Shown here one piece after another: positions 11,474 to 21,707 of a DNA stretch of 26,829 nucleotides. Origin of the DNA: Magicicada cassinii (Eukaryota > Arthropoda > Insecta > Hemiptera > Cicadidae). The notes under the pieces are model-generated. The model was given only the letters and a program-made list of their open reading frames with translations, made no database searches and was not told the DNA's origin. Position 1 is the stretch's first letter. Every line of letters starts with the position of its first letter. The stretch spans positions 1-26,829 of the forward strand of contig JAOXNS010444255.1 in the NCBI GenBank assembly GCA_028571305.1, in the 5' to 3' direction. The position numbers were made by a program, and so were the translations under genes.

Positions 11474-11545
11474 TATACGTACATACATATTATATATATA
11501 TACATATATATATATGTATATACATATATATTATACATATATATA

Positions 11546-11576
<31 letters not shown>

Positions 11577-11580
11577 GCCC
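11474..11580. repeat. Compound microsatellite: (TA)-rich then (AC)n
   Basis: A TA/CATA/GTATA-rich block (11474-11548) runs straight into about 14 AC units (11549-11576), then a short CGCCCGC. The TA-rich block is largely self-complementary and could extrude as a cruciform; the AC run can take up Z-DNA. The tract is likely to vary in length between individuals. Confidence 0.9.
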
Positions 11581-11681
11581 GCACACGACTTTTAAAGGTA
11601 AGCAGATGAAACAGTACAATTTACACACGACAACAATAAAAATATTAAACTAACTGTAAACAGCTACCTCTAATTAGGAAT

Positions 11682-11715
11682 AAGACGGAGGACGGAATAG
11701 GACGGAGGACAGAAA
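11682..11715. repeat. Two-unit tandem repeat of about 17 bases
   Basis: AAGACGGAGGACGGAAT is followed immediately by AGGACGGAGGACAGAA, differing at a few positions. It is a minimal, purine-rich tandem duplication. Confidence 0.6.
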
Positions 11716-11719
11716 TATG

Positions 11720-13170
11720 TTAATAAGTATATCTCGGTTCCCGTAAATTTTTCCAGTACTGTATATAAGTTACTGTAAGTTAGGCCTAAGGTTTTCGTAG
11801 TAGAAGGTCTAATTAAAGGAATGATAATTACAAGAGGCCGAAATACCAAGTAATCTAAAAGGCAAAATTACTAATTTCGAAAATATCAAATAAACAAAAT
11901 TTTCGGATACCGAGATGATTACTTGTACAGATGTCTGATGGAAAAATTCTTAATTGTAAAGTGTACATTCATGTTATGCGTGTCTAATAATTACTTTTCT
12001 ATTGCATGTAAGAGGTTATGATGGTGATTATGTAGCTTCTTGAAACATAGGTAAAAACGTTTTCAAATTGGTTTTGTTCAATGACCGAAACACAACACTT
12101 CTTCGCCAGTAATATTTGTTCAAAGTTTCTGCATTCCAATTTATAGTCTATCATGTAGTTTAAAAAATGTAGATTAAAATTTGATAACCATCTGTTTTAG
12201 TTGAAGAACCTTCTATTCACAAAGTCACATTGCTTCTTTGGAACGATTTAATAATTGTCTTCAATAATAGATGAGGTTTATAACATTTGGTTTTGTTGAT
12301 AACTGAATGAAAGATTTAATTTTTAATTATTGTCTGACGTTAAAACCGAAAATGTTTTCTAATTAATTATGAATATTTAAATGTGGTTTCTTCTTTTACA
12401 ATACTGTTAATAAATGAGCAATTCTTTGTATGTGGAGCTACAATTTTTTGACACGATGAAAGTTTGTGTTATCAATTGACAAAAGATACTTGTTAGCCTG
12501 TTCTCCTCATTACACACACGACTAATTCAGGACACTGTCTATCTTTCCTTTACTGTAGCTATTAATTTATTATCTGCTGTATTTCCAAGAATTACCTGCC
12601 AATTGATAATATAAAACTTTCATTTCAGAAACTGGAAAATAAAAAGTGTAATTTAAAAATATAATACCCCAAAACTATTGCGTGTTGCAAATATTTCTAA
12701 CAAACAGATTAAAGAAATAAAATTTGTAAATGCTTGTCTTCTAATTATTACTTCTATTAAAATCAAGCGTATAACAACATTATTGTTTTTCATTAGGTGT
12801 TAGAACAGTAACGATGAGTAATGAGTAACCTATATCTAAAAAAAAGAACATTAATTTTAGTTTTGGTAGATTTAAAATTACTACTGTAAGACATTGACAG
12901 TTATATTATATTAATATGTATTATTATAATTTTTAATGTTTTATGGGCTTGGGAATTACGGCCTTTAGCCAAACTACGTCGACCAGGAGTCTTGACTAAG
13001 TGTTTGGTTCTCACGTTCAGTCTTGTAACACAATGAATCTAAAAAAATCGTACTCGTACAGATGTAAAAGAATTTTAATAGAGCCGTCTTGCTGTAACAG
13101 TAATCTTTCTGCTTTTAGGAAAGACATGGTTTTATTTATCGCTTACCTGTCTTTTCCGCCGTCTTCTTTT
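11720..13170. other. No recognisable feature
   Basis: AT-rich with dense stops on both strands. The right edge is the 3' end of the minus-strand LINE that begins at 13174. No poly(A) or short tandem tail was evident there. Confidence 0.5.
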
Positions 13171-13173
13171 AGG

Positions 13174-14040
13174 TTATAATTTATTGTGAACATATGTCTG
13201 AGCACCACTTTCTCCAATTAAATGTTTCACCGTAAGTGCTCCACCTCCACCACAAGTGCAGACGTCGTTTCCTTTTAAGAGGTAATGGAATGTCAACTTA
13301 GTGTGATCAATTTGCTATCAGGTGAAACAAACCTGTTTACTACAACTGCTATCACCTGCTAATCGCCATTTATGGACGCTCGGTTTCACGGTAGAAAGTT
13401 TGCTCTGTCGTGTATTTTACATCTGTTGCCATACATTATTAATTGTGGGTGTAGCAACTACTTTTACCTCGTCAGGTCGTATGGCGATTAGATCTCTTAT
13501 GGTTGTCTGTACCATGTCTTGCTGGAGAGTCAACTTCTACATTGAGTTCTATACCTACATAACCCGTACAACTAATAAAAGGAAATACAACATACAAAAA
13601 AATATGAACCAGATCAATTAACGCTCTGTACGGCATTACCTGTTGCAATGACGGACCCAATATGGCCGTTAGACAGATCCACTAAGATAGTTAGAAAAAT
13701 CAGTAAATCAATAGCGATGACAAATTTTCTTTCACCTCGGTGTTCACAGAATCAGAGAAATGCTACACCTTCCTTCAATGTAGCGCGGTATACACTCGCC
13801 ACCTTAAGCAGTGCTATTGGAAGGAACCCTTGATGATAAACTCACTATCCACTCTAGTTCCTGTCGTTGAACAATCAGAGTATAAAGTTGTTCCTCCAGA
13901 ACTGATTTAAAACGGTTTTTCAGATCAATGGGTGGCACAATTTCTTGCTTTTCCTGACGAAATATAGCCGGCAATTTGTTTTGACCTTGCACGGAACTTG
14001 CGCTTGGACCATCAGGGACTGGATGATGTAGCGCCTGGCT
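13174..14040 (-). mobile_element. LINE fragment (RNase H-bearing, I-group-like), C-terminal third of ORF2, broken
   Basis: Reading the minus strand from 14040 down, I find in order: a pre-RNase H linker (VPPIDLKNRFKSVLEEQL, about 13920-13867); an RNase H start (SDCSTTGTRVDSEFIIKG, counterpart of the family's YTDGSKT block); a middle RNase H stretch (ERKFVIAIDLL, about 13730); NNVWQQM (about 13430); KLSTVKPSVHKW (about 13400-13365); and the terminal motif DHTKLTFHYLLKGN, then CTCGGGGALTVKHLIGE (about 13310-13205), ending at a stop at 13174-13176. The last matches the RLRIGHTRLTHSYLL..C..C..PLTVKHIL signature of I/R1-type LINEs, and RNase H places it in that broad group. The blocks fall in different frames, so it carries several frameshifts and stops and is an inactive, 5'-truncated copy. 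The reverse transcriptase domain is absent. Confidence 0.82.
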
Positions 14041-14044
14041 AGTT

Positions 14045-15195
14045 CAAGCGCACTGGCTGATCGAGTGAAAGTACAACGGCTTTTCTACATTGTTACAAGT
14101 CTGTTGTTTTAAATCATCACGTGGTGTATGTGGCTTGGGAGTTATAATATTTTAACCACATATCTCAGAAACTGTAATTGTCGTTCTGCTTCACACTATA
14201 AACATGATGTACATTTTACTTCTATGTTCCGTAAGGAAATAGAAGTATGGTGATGGCGAAAAAAATCGTGTTCGAGATAAGGGTTGATTCTGATTTTACT
14301 ACCCTCAAAACATGAGGAAAAGTAATTTTCCGAAAAGTGTCTGTGTGTAGAATTTTTGCTATGGCGAACGATAAGTGCCGCAAAACCAAACAGAATCAAA
14401 TAAATTTTTGCATATGTGCCCGAGTTGTACAAGACTCAAGGATTGTTGATTTTGGTGAAGATCGGTTAAGGAGAGCGTTGGTTTATCTGCAACTTTTAAC
14501 GTTTTAACAAGAGTAAGTAACGAGTAACAAGAGTATAATAATCCATTATAGATAGCTAATGAAATATTTATAAATGAAGAAGGTAGTTGAAGAGGGAGGG
14601 GGTAATATTTTGAATTAATGTTATAAATTTATTCTATCGAAAACTTAAAAATTTCAATGAAATATTAACAACTGATATCGTTTCATGCTTTGTCACCACG
14701 GATAAGTAAACAAAATAATTTTTCGTTTTCAGAAAATTACAGATAACAAACGCCGGGCGGTAGTCGCTTTGTTTCGCGTTGTTTAAATAAAATATAATTT
14801 AATCAAATTATTTCTTTATTTTTAAAATGTTAACAACTTGATACAATTCGTATTTTGATTATCTTTCTCAGTGTTTTCATCAAAAGCATGCTGATATATT
14901 TGGTTTCGTTCTGACTGTAGGCCTACATATTAAAAATAATTTTATAATTAATGAGAACATGAAAACCTTGTTTGGTTCTCCATACCGATTTTTGTAATAC
15001 AAACGGGGTTACAAGCTCAAACATGATCACATTTGATATTAAAAATTATAACAACCTATGTAATACCAACGTATATTTTGCAAATCACATTCTTCATGTA
15101 CGCTTCTCACTTGTACATAATTTTCATTGTATTGTTTATAAAACAAGCCCAGTTCCTATGATAATAAGAATATTCAGTATGGCTTCCAGAATAAG
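14045..15195. other. No recognisable feature
   Basis: The LINE homology at 13174-14040 does not continue visibly upstream of its 5' edge. Frames at 14196-14432 (-) and 14972-15199 (+) have no motif. Confidence 0.45.
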
Positions 15196-15199
15196 CTGA

Positions 15200-15361
15200 T
15201 TGTATTTTGGACACGTTATTAGTGATATGAAAATCCAATATGCCACGCCCAGGAACGTAACATATACACCTGTGTGGAATGTACATGTTAGCAAGAGAGA
15301 AGCATTAAGGAAATTGCTAGAAAGTGTCAAGAAAAATAAGGTCAAATATATCAGATGTTAA
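15200..15361 (+). CDS. Small protein-like open frame beside a duplicated repeat, unrecognised
   Basis: The frame is open for 53 codons after a TGA at 15197-15199 and ends with TAA at 15359-15361. The first ATG is at 15227, which would give 44 residues (MKIQYATPRNVTYTPVW, then a basic helix SKREALRKLLESVKKNK). The amphipathic basic end is unlike nearby noise. No signal peptide, no domain recognised, and no confident splice sites. It lies about 40 bases upstream of the repeat at 15401-15685. It may be a fragment of the same unknown element, a small peptide gene, or chance; the overlapping minus-strand frame at 15136-15345 is judged a shadow. Confidence 0.2.
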   Translation: MYFGHVISDMKIQYATPRNVTYTPVWNVHVSKREALRKLLESVKKNKVKYIRC

Positions 15362-15400
15362 CCCCTAATGTTCGCGACATGTAATGTCATAACAGCGCAG

Positions 15401-15685
15401 TTTTAGAATGTATATATATTAAACTGCGATTTACGTTACTATTAAATTTTATGTGCGTTTTATGAAAGGTAATAATGTCCTTTGATCCAAAAAAGCTTCA
15501 TTCGTTTCTCCTGCAAACGGCGATTAATGTCTGTTATAGCCTATATGTTTATTTGATGAAAATGTTAGGTACGGTAATAAAATTCTGTCAAACCAGAATA
15601 CGTTGTGCACACACGATCGACAAAAAAATTACACTCACAAAAAGATCTGCTGCTGATATTATTTTGTTATTTTGCTGGAAAACTG
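15401..15685 (+). repeat. Unknown dispersed repeat, copy 1
   Basis: This segment matches 17269-17547 in the same orientation over nearly its whole length. Shared landmarks in order are TTTTAGAA, a stretch ending ATTTTATGTG, then AATGTC.TTTGATC, AGAATACGTTGTGCA, and TTGCTGGAAAACTG at the right edge. By eye the copies share roughly 70 percent with small gaps. The 71-codon open frame here (15475-15690) is not kept in copy 2, so it is probably not coding. No inverted ends, target duplications or element family could be recognised. Confidence 0.72.
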
Positions 15686-15689
15686 GATA

Positions 15690-17265
15690 ATTACTACACA
15701 CTACACCGTTATGGGATTAACCTAACAGTACTTTAAATATTTTGGTTCAGATTTTCTCCTTGCAGTTTTGTACGAGTTCTTTAGGTGAAATAAAACAAAA
15801 TTTACAGGAAGTAAAATTAGGTGTGAGAATCATTCTCATAAAAAGGAAATTTAAGAGATAAAGTTCTCCAACATGTTTCCGTAACATTAATCTACGTAAT
15901 CTAAACTCACGAACAATTTTGTCTCTGTCAAATTTAATGTCATGACAATAGTCCACTGTCACCACGTGGACCCTGACATCCAGAAAACACAAAAATCTCG
16001 TTCTCTTGTATGTTTGCATATAGTATGCCTATGGGCCTGAACAAAATACGGAGCGAAAATGTAGTAGTTTTCGTTACAGTGAGAGATGTAGTTGTACAGT
16101 ATAAAATTTAAAATAACTGTTTTATAGAATTCATGAATTCTCTATCCTTTGTGTTCGCTTACATCTCGATATTAACGTATTTTACTGATTTATTCGCTTA
16201 AAAGGAATGTGTACAGAAAAAAGAAAATTATTGAGCATGGTGATTACGGCCACTTTTGGAAATTTCAAAATCGGCTTTCAAAGTATTAATAATTGAAAAC
16301 TATGTGTTTGACGTGAGAAATTCTAAGTAACTTTGGTGACAAACGATATTAAGAATGTTGAGTCAATTTTATACAAAATTTAGCCTACAGTCTGAGAAAA
16401 GCGATTTGTACGAAATAGCAATGGTTTAGGTACATTTGAAATAGCTAATTATGTAAAATTTTAAAACGTTTTCCAAAGAAATGTAGTTCGCAAAAAAAAG
16501 TACATTAATATATTATTTGCAGGAAGCGCTGTGTGTAAGAAGCGGAACAAGTCACTAGTTCTATGTTTCATGAAAGGCAACAAAAAGAAGAAGAAGAAAA
16601 ACAGGAAGGCGAATCACTAAGTTAGTCATGTGTTTCATTTCAGCCTCGCGCTCTCTACCCAATCACGGAATAAACCGTCAAGCTTATGCCAAGGTGTTTA
16701 CGATTAAATTATCATGACGACACTTTCATAGTTATTTAGTCAACGGTAAATAAACATTTAGGTCGTTGTGTGAGAAAATAATCCTGTCCTCTCGTTGAAA
16801 TTGAGTTTTTGATGCAGGGTATTTCTACTTCAATTGAAAATAATTTTCCTAGTCTTACGGTAAAATTTCATAATACAGAAAGTACTTATATATATTGTTA
16901 CCATAAACATTTTTTATTATCCAACACAAACAGCAGATATGATTGAGTTGTCAGAATTTTAAAATAAAAACACAAGAATTTTGTCTTTTCGGGTGAGTTT
17001 TAATAAATTAAATTTAATAATGAAACTTAACGTTTTCATGTAACTCCATTTAAATCAAGCCATCTGTTCACTTAAAAGCAGAAGAGAGACGAACAAGCAT
17101 TTTATCCCATCAAAAGACAATACCATGTATTTTATGTTAAATTTAAAATTGAATTAATTTTGGTTGGGCTTAATTACAGTAAAACAAATGTTTCTTAACT
17201 AAATTTAATATGCGTAGTGACATTTTAATGAAATTATGACACTTAATTATCATAAGTTAACATCA
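15690..17265. other. No supported gene
   Basis: A 90-codon minus-strand frame (15747-16019; contains FDRDKIVREFRLRRLMLRKH) is the longest here. It has no recognised domain or splice context and is judged uncertain. A 16-base perfect palindrome lies at 16126-16141. A short AAG-rich run near 16588 resembles the trinucleotide tail of LINE copies seen elsewhere in the window, but no coding homology adjoins it. Confidence 0.4.
16126..16141. other. 16-base perfect palindrome
   Basis: AGAATTCATGAATTCT is exactly self-complementary. It is short enough to be a chance occurrence and has no neighbouring gene. Confidence 0.5.
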
Positions 17266-17268
17266 TCG

Positions 17269-17547
17269 TTTTAGAAGAGATATAACTCACAACGATTTAT
17301 GTGACTATTACATTTTATGTGAGTTTTATGAAATATGATAATGTCTTTTGATCTACAAAAGGCAAATTCACTTCGCCTGTAAGCAGTTATAGCTTATTTG
17401 TCCGTCTGCTAAATTTCCAATACTTAGTTAATAAAGTTTTGAATTATGTGAAACAAGAATACGTTGTGCATACACAGTCGATAAAGAATATTACATTCAT
17501 AAAATATATTATTACGTAGACATTTTTGTTACGTTGCTGGAAAACTG
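17269..17547 (+). repeat. Unknown dispersed repeat, copy 2
   Basis: This is the partner of 15401-15685, offset by about 1.87 kb and in the same orientation. The homology stops at TTGCTGGAAAACTG in both copies. Only about 15 bases separate its right edge from the LINE fragment at 17563, whereas copy 1 is not followed by LINE sequence. Either the LINE inserted beside this copy, or the repeat belongs to a larger element of which copy 1 keeps less. Confidence 0.72.
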
Positions 17548-17562
17548 TACATTTATTATAGT

Positions 17563-17900
17563 CACACAGGACAATTTAGAGAACCACAGGATTGAGGCTT
17601 CTGAGATGTGCGTGTGCTAAAAAATGGAGAGAATAAAATAGGCTGACAGAGTTAGTAATGACTAGGCTTTGAAAAGAATAAAGTAAAACAAAACGCTTTT
17701 AGGTACAATACTGAAGAGAACAGAAAATTTGATAGGTAAGGCGAAAGGGAATTGTAACAATTAAACTCAAGGAGACAGTGGAAAAGGAAAAGTTAAAGGA
17801 CAGGAGTACAGTAAAAAAATAAACGATATTAAGAGAGAAGCATATAAGAATGACTGAGACAGGTGCGTTAGAAGCAAAAGTTATGTACGGGATCAGTGTA
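17563..17900 (+). mobile_element. LINE ORF2 C-terminal fragment, broken
   Basis: One continuous + frame reads HRIEASEMCVC, KMERIK, ADRVSND, ALKRIK, NKTLLGTILKR, then ENLIGKAKGNC. This follows the well-known post-reverse-transcriptase tail of arthropod LINEs (RLEAFEMWCWRKMEKI-WTDRV.NEEVL-RV-E-R-LL-TI-RR-NWIGH-LR-NC). Stops interrupt the frame about five times, several at positions where the family has W or E. Resemblance fades after about 17800, where a K/R-rich stretch ending in IKREAYKN fits the IEGK..GRRR region loosely. The copy is 5'-truncated at the repeat boundary and has no clear poly(A). The clade is not assigned. Confidence 0.75.
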
Positions 17901-17909
17901 TAATTAACA

Positions 17910-18960
17910 TTTAATTATTCTATTTTAAGGAGTATCTATAAATAACTGGGTCAAACACTAAAACGTTATCAGGTTCACAGACCTACTTATTTACATTTGT
18001 AGTACTTTCAAAACAAACGTGCCCAGCAAGAAATAAAATACGAAAAGTTAAAGTAGCCGAATAAAGTCATAAACAAATTAACAGCTGTTTACCGAAATTT
18101 GTTGAAAGCGCACACGTGTAATAACTTATACACGAAGAAAAATTCGCATTAAATTTTTGTTGCCTCTCACTTTCTGACACGCACGTGACTACTTCTGTCC
18201 TCTAAGCCATACGTACACGCGGGTAAGCAATCAAGCACGCAGAGTATATTTGTATATTGTCTCTCTCAACGTATCCGTTCAGTCATCGTACGGCCCCTCC
18301 ACACAGCTTTGCACCTACATTTCCCTTGGCCACTCACAATACTCTCTTGCCTCGTATCGTACTCATTCACATCGTCACTTTCTCCGATCATCTATTCTTC
18401 CGTACGTCTTCATAAATTTTCCCTTCTCCTTTCCACTCTCACTGAGCAAACTTTCGTTCTTTCCACTCTTGAGATTTATCACTCTGTCACACGCTGCGTT
18501 CTATTCATAACTCGCTATCAATTTTTTTTCAAAAATTATGAAATATTTATTCCTTTATCAGTAAATTATGAAGCACAAATATTACGCTGACAGTTAAATT
18601 TTGAATGCTCAATTCGAACTAGGTTATTGACATTTATTGATATTATTGTAAATTATTTATTTGTTTTCGTTGGTGTTTATTGTAAGCTACTGACGGAAAA
18701 ATATCACTGTTAGCAACATTCACTCTTGAGCAGAGTTCATCAAGTTACTAAAGCCTTAATGTTACCTCTCGTAGCCGCAACAAATGTTGTCTTAAGCCCA
18801 CATTTCTGGTCAAAATCAGTAATCTAAAATAAAGTCTCGTAAATTTTGATTAAGTATGTACAGAGTTATTATGAATACCGTTAATAAACAAACCGTAAAT
18901 TCTGAATCACTACAATTATAATTATGTATTATAATGTTTATGTAATAATGTATATATTTG
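17910..18960. other. No gene; pyrimidine-rich tract at about 18260-18510
   Basis: The tract from about 18260 to 18510 is C/T-rich, which keeps two overlapping + frames open (18250-18510 and 18309-18590; S, L, F, T rich). This is a composition effect and not evidence of coding. A TATATTTG (about 18246) followed 33 bases later by TCAGTC (about 18279) has TATA-Inr spacing but no transcript evidence. Confidence 0.45.
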
Positions 18961-18961
18961 C

Positions 18962-18995
18962 CTCTCTCTGTGTGTGTGTGTGTGTGTGTGTGTGT
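18962..18995. repeat. (CT)n-(TG)n microsatellite
   Basis: CTCTCTC runs into about 13 TG units and ends at TAAACTCC. It is a simple dinucleotide repeat. Confidence 0.9.
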
Positions 18996-18999
18996 AAAC

Positions 19000-20105
19000 T
19001 CCGATTTATATGCAGGTTAAGAGAAGGCTTTTGATTCAGACTGCGCAGAGCGGTAACTAAGAGCTTATGGCGACAAGAAGAACAAGGGTTGGTTAACGAA
19101 TATTTACAGATTCTCTCGGAAACCTTCTATACTTGGTAAAATAGTTTTATTGACATTAAACAAAGATCGATAAACTATTGTTTTGTTTAATCAACGAGTA
19201 TTTTTTGCAGTCCTGTCTAAACTAAACGTGCACCGTAACAAAACAACACGAAACTGGAGGCTGCTCGGTGAGAGGACATTCAGCGGAGTATGGTAAATGA
19301 CTAGAGAGGAGACATAGAAATTAAAACAATAATTGCAAATTGTATGAAAACCTTTGTTAAGAAATTATTATTTTTGCAATAATATATGTATTTTCAAATG
19401 AGGAAAGGAGTGGTGAACTGGTGTATCTTATTAGTGAACTAACAAGCAAATTTTAATAGATGGCGCCTTTTAAAGAATTAGAAAAACGAGGTGAGCAGGA
19501 AATTTGGGTAGGCAGTGGCTGATGATCACGATGGCCGCTAGATAGAATGCTAGAAACGACCAGATCCCATGACGGGCTTTTGTGGATGAAGGGATAACGT
19601 GGATAAGATTTGCGGAACAGTGAACAGGGGTAGTTTTGCTGTGAAGAGAAACCATTGGTAGACGCCTGGAAAGCCTGGAAAGGCAGAGGGTCCCACGAAG
19701 AATGTCATTAATGTGAGTCCTCCCTCAACTTTGTAGTTGGATTCCTGAAGTTCATACCACCGTAAGAAACATCAGTAAAGGTAGAAGTGAGTTTCTAAGG
19801 CTTTGAATTTTTATTGAAATACAGGCATTTTGAATACAAAGCAATTAAAACACTGTGGTTAACGTAACATACACTAGGTACAGTATTAATTGTACATAAA
19901 TTTCTACATATCCCTAAATTACTGACACATATTTTAGGTCACTAGTCCAAACCCACATAATTTACACATAGTTAATGAGTCTCACTCGGAAACGAAAGCA
20001 GGATTACTTGACATCACAACTGATTAGCCGCTTCACCCGCCGTCTAAAGAAAGGATTTCTAATGGGGCGTCGTCGCGACGTTATAATGAAAGCACATCTA
20101 CTTCA
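19000..20105. other. No recognisable gene; moderately GC-richer block 19440-19760
   Basis: The block 19440-19760 is less AT-rich than its surroundings and could be a worn repeat, but none of its six frames gave a family motif. A minus-strand frame (19470-19655) is not recognised. The rest is AT-rich with frequent stops. Confidence 0.4.
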
Positions 20106-20110
20106 TAGCG

Positions 20111-20233
20111 GGAGTGATGCTATAAATGCATGAGGTATAACAACGGAACGATGTTAATCCGGGCAACGTAAGCGAGTATCGGGGACTGACACTACAGATA
20201 CATGAAGTATAATACCGAAACGATATAAGCGAG
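20111..20233. repeat. Diverged two-unit tandem repeat
   Basis: Unit 1 (20111-20175) and unit 2 (20183-20233) share GATG/GACA-CTA-A-AT-CATGA-GTATAA, then GAACGAT/AAACGAT and TAAGCGAG. Unit 2 lacks about 14-16 internal bases. The minus-strand frame across it shows a matching peptide repeat (SFRYYTSCI and SFRCYTSCI), which only reflects the DNA duplication. Confidence 0.7.
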
Positions 20234-20239
20234 AACTTC

Positions 20240-21055
20240 CTGCACATACACGCCATATGAAACGTCTTTAATGGATTATTAAATATTTTGCAGCAATTTG
20301 TGTATACTTTTGTACAGGAGATCTCCAACAGCAACTTCATTAGGCCTAATCGTTTTAATGAACATAAAATAAACTTAAAGTAATATAAACACGTATTCAG
20401 ACGTTACAATGATAGTTATGTTTTATATACTTTATTTACCTAATAATCTATAACAGCAGCTCACGTTGCCTACACAAATGAATATGTATGAGTATTTTTT
20501 TTGTGTTTTACAAAAATACCACATTCGCGCGAACGTACTTACACATGAAAACCCCGTTCAGTGAATGTACGTTTGCCAGAGTAGTGAAGCTGGGAGTGTA
20601 TTCGTGTGTTTGTAATATGAGATCGTTTCAAATCGTGTTATAACTTTAATTATCAGTTATCACTCTTCCACACGCGTGCACACATTTGCATATCAACTCT
20701 CTCTCATGGACACACACGCAACCTCACGTGCACTCGGGAAAGAAGTGAATCCAATTCTGAGAAAAAGGTATACTCAATTTTCTGGTAATAAAATCCTAGA
20801 AATATGAAATTTCTGGTCATTCAGTGTGCAACCTACACCACACGTATACTTGTCTGTGTATGTCTATTTGTAAATTCTACAATAGACTTCAATCGATTAT
20901 CGACTTTCTTTTAGCGTGAAAGTATGATTAATTCATGGTATACGTACTTTTGTTTTTCATACTATAAAATTGTAGTGTATGTAAATCGTACAGTTGTCTT
21001 ATTATTTATTCGTAGTATATGTCGTAAGTCATTACATAAATTCAGAATTCGCAAT
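20240..21055. other. No recognisable feature
   Basis: AT-rich with scattered ACAC/CACAC words and dense stops. The right edge leads into the 3' end of the minus-strand Penelope-like element. Confidence 0.45.
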
Positions 21056-21107
21056 AAACTCTGATACAATTAGAAGGATCACTGTTGCACACCACTATAT
21101 AAACATT

Positions 21108-21155
21108 ATTCCGATTAGCGCTTTCAAGCTTCACAGCTCATCGTCAGATAGGAAT
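21108..21155 (-). ncRNA. Hammerhead-ribozyme-like motif of the Penelope-like element
   Basis: On the minus strand, ATTCCTAT is followed by the core CTGACGA, a hairpin AGCT-GTGA-AGCT, GAAA, a very short GC/GC stem, TA and ATCGGAAT. ATTCCTAT pairs with ATCGGAAT in 7 of 8 positions (stem I). The order stem I, CUGANGA, stem II, GAAA, minimal stem III, UH, stem I is that of type I hammerheads, which Penelope-like elements are known to carry near their termini. The closing base pairs of stem II next to the core are imperfect in this copy, so activity is doubtful. Confidence 0.55.
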
Positions 21156-21314
21156 TGAAAGTAATAATGTGAAAACAAACCCTTCACCCCATCGCACCCC
21201 ACCCTGCTCACACACAACAAGCTATAATTCAAATGTCCCTTCCCCACCACCAGAGCCCTGTCCCTTCATCTGGACAGTTACATACTTTTCTAGCAAATTC
21301 CTTGTGTTTCACTG

Positions 21315-21366
21315 TTGTGTGTGTATGAGTGAGTGTGTGTGTGTGTGTGTGTGTGTATGTGTTGTG
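21315..21366. repeat. (TG)n microsatellite inside the Penelope-like 3' region
   Basis: A run of TG units interrupted by TATGAGTGAG and TATG. It lies between the endonuclease tail and the hammerhead-like motif, so it probably came with, or grew within, the element. Confidence 0.88.
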
Positions 21367-21707
21367 TACATTCCTTTTAAACCTACCGTCTTCCTCTCCA
21401 CATACGTGGGTCAGTCACACACCCTTATTTTAAGACATCCAATTAGTACTATGCAATTTAATTCTTAATCTTATCTATCTGTCCCCTATCATTTACTTTT
21501 TAATTATGTTATAAAATATTTCTTCATTATCAAATTTAATTTTGTATTAATTAAATTGTCTAACCCTTTTTCTCTTTCATTCAATATTTCTAACTCCTCC
21601 CTAAGCTTCCTTTCAACTGTGTTATTTACTACTTTTACAATTTGGTAGTCTTCCAAAGGATTAACAAACTTATGGTTGTCTTCTATGAAATGTCTTGCAT
21701 TTGAATC

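Larger units (their letters stand above)
21060..21706 (-). mobile_element. Penelope-like element, 3' part with GIY-YIG endonuclease tail
   Basis: The minus frame from about 21706 to 21504 reads NARHFIEDNHKF, NPLEDYQIVKV, then LREELEILNEREKGLDNL and INTKLNL. This is the end of the GIY-YIG endonuclease domain carried at the C-terminus by Penelope-like retroelements (family pattern FA.HI...NH.F..-..I....-..L..LE...I......LLN.-LN). The GIY-YIG motif itself, the reverse transcriptase and everything upstream are missing. The frame ends at a stop near 21504 and is followed by a 3' region with a (CA)n tract and a hammerhead-like fold at 21108-21155, as expected for this order of elements. The 3' limit is estimated. 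The copy abuts a LINE tail on its 5' side. Confidence 0.7.

Noticed and set aside
15747-16019. A 90-codon minus-strand frame with a basic stretch (FRLRRLMLRKH)
   Set aside because: No recognised family and no flanking exon or promoter evidence. Left as uncertain and not called.
16585-16605. AAG-rich run that might be the 3' end of another LINE copy
   Set aside because: No LINE coding blocks could be read on either side.
18250-18590. Two overlapping + strand frames of 86 and 93 codons
   Set aside because: They owe their length to a pyrimidine-rich tract, which lacks stop codons in these frames. Two different frames being open together argues against coding.
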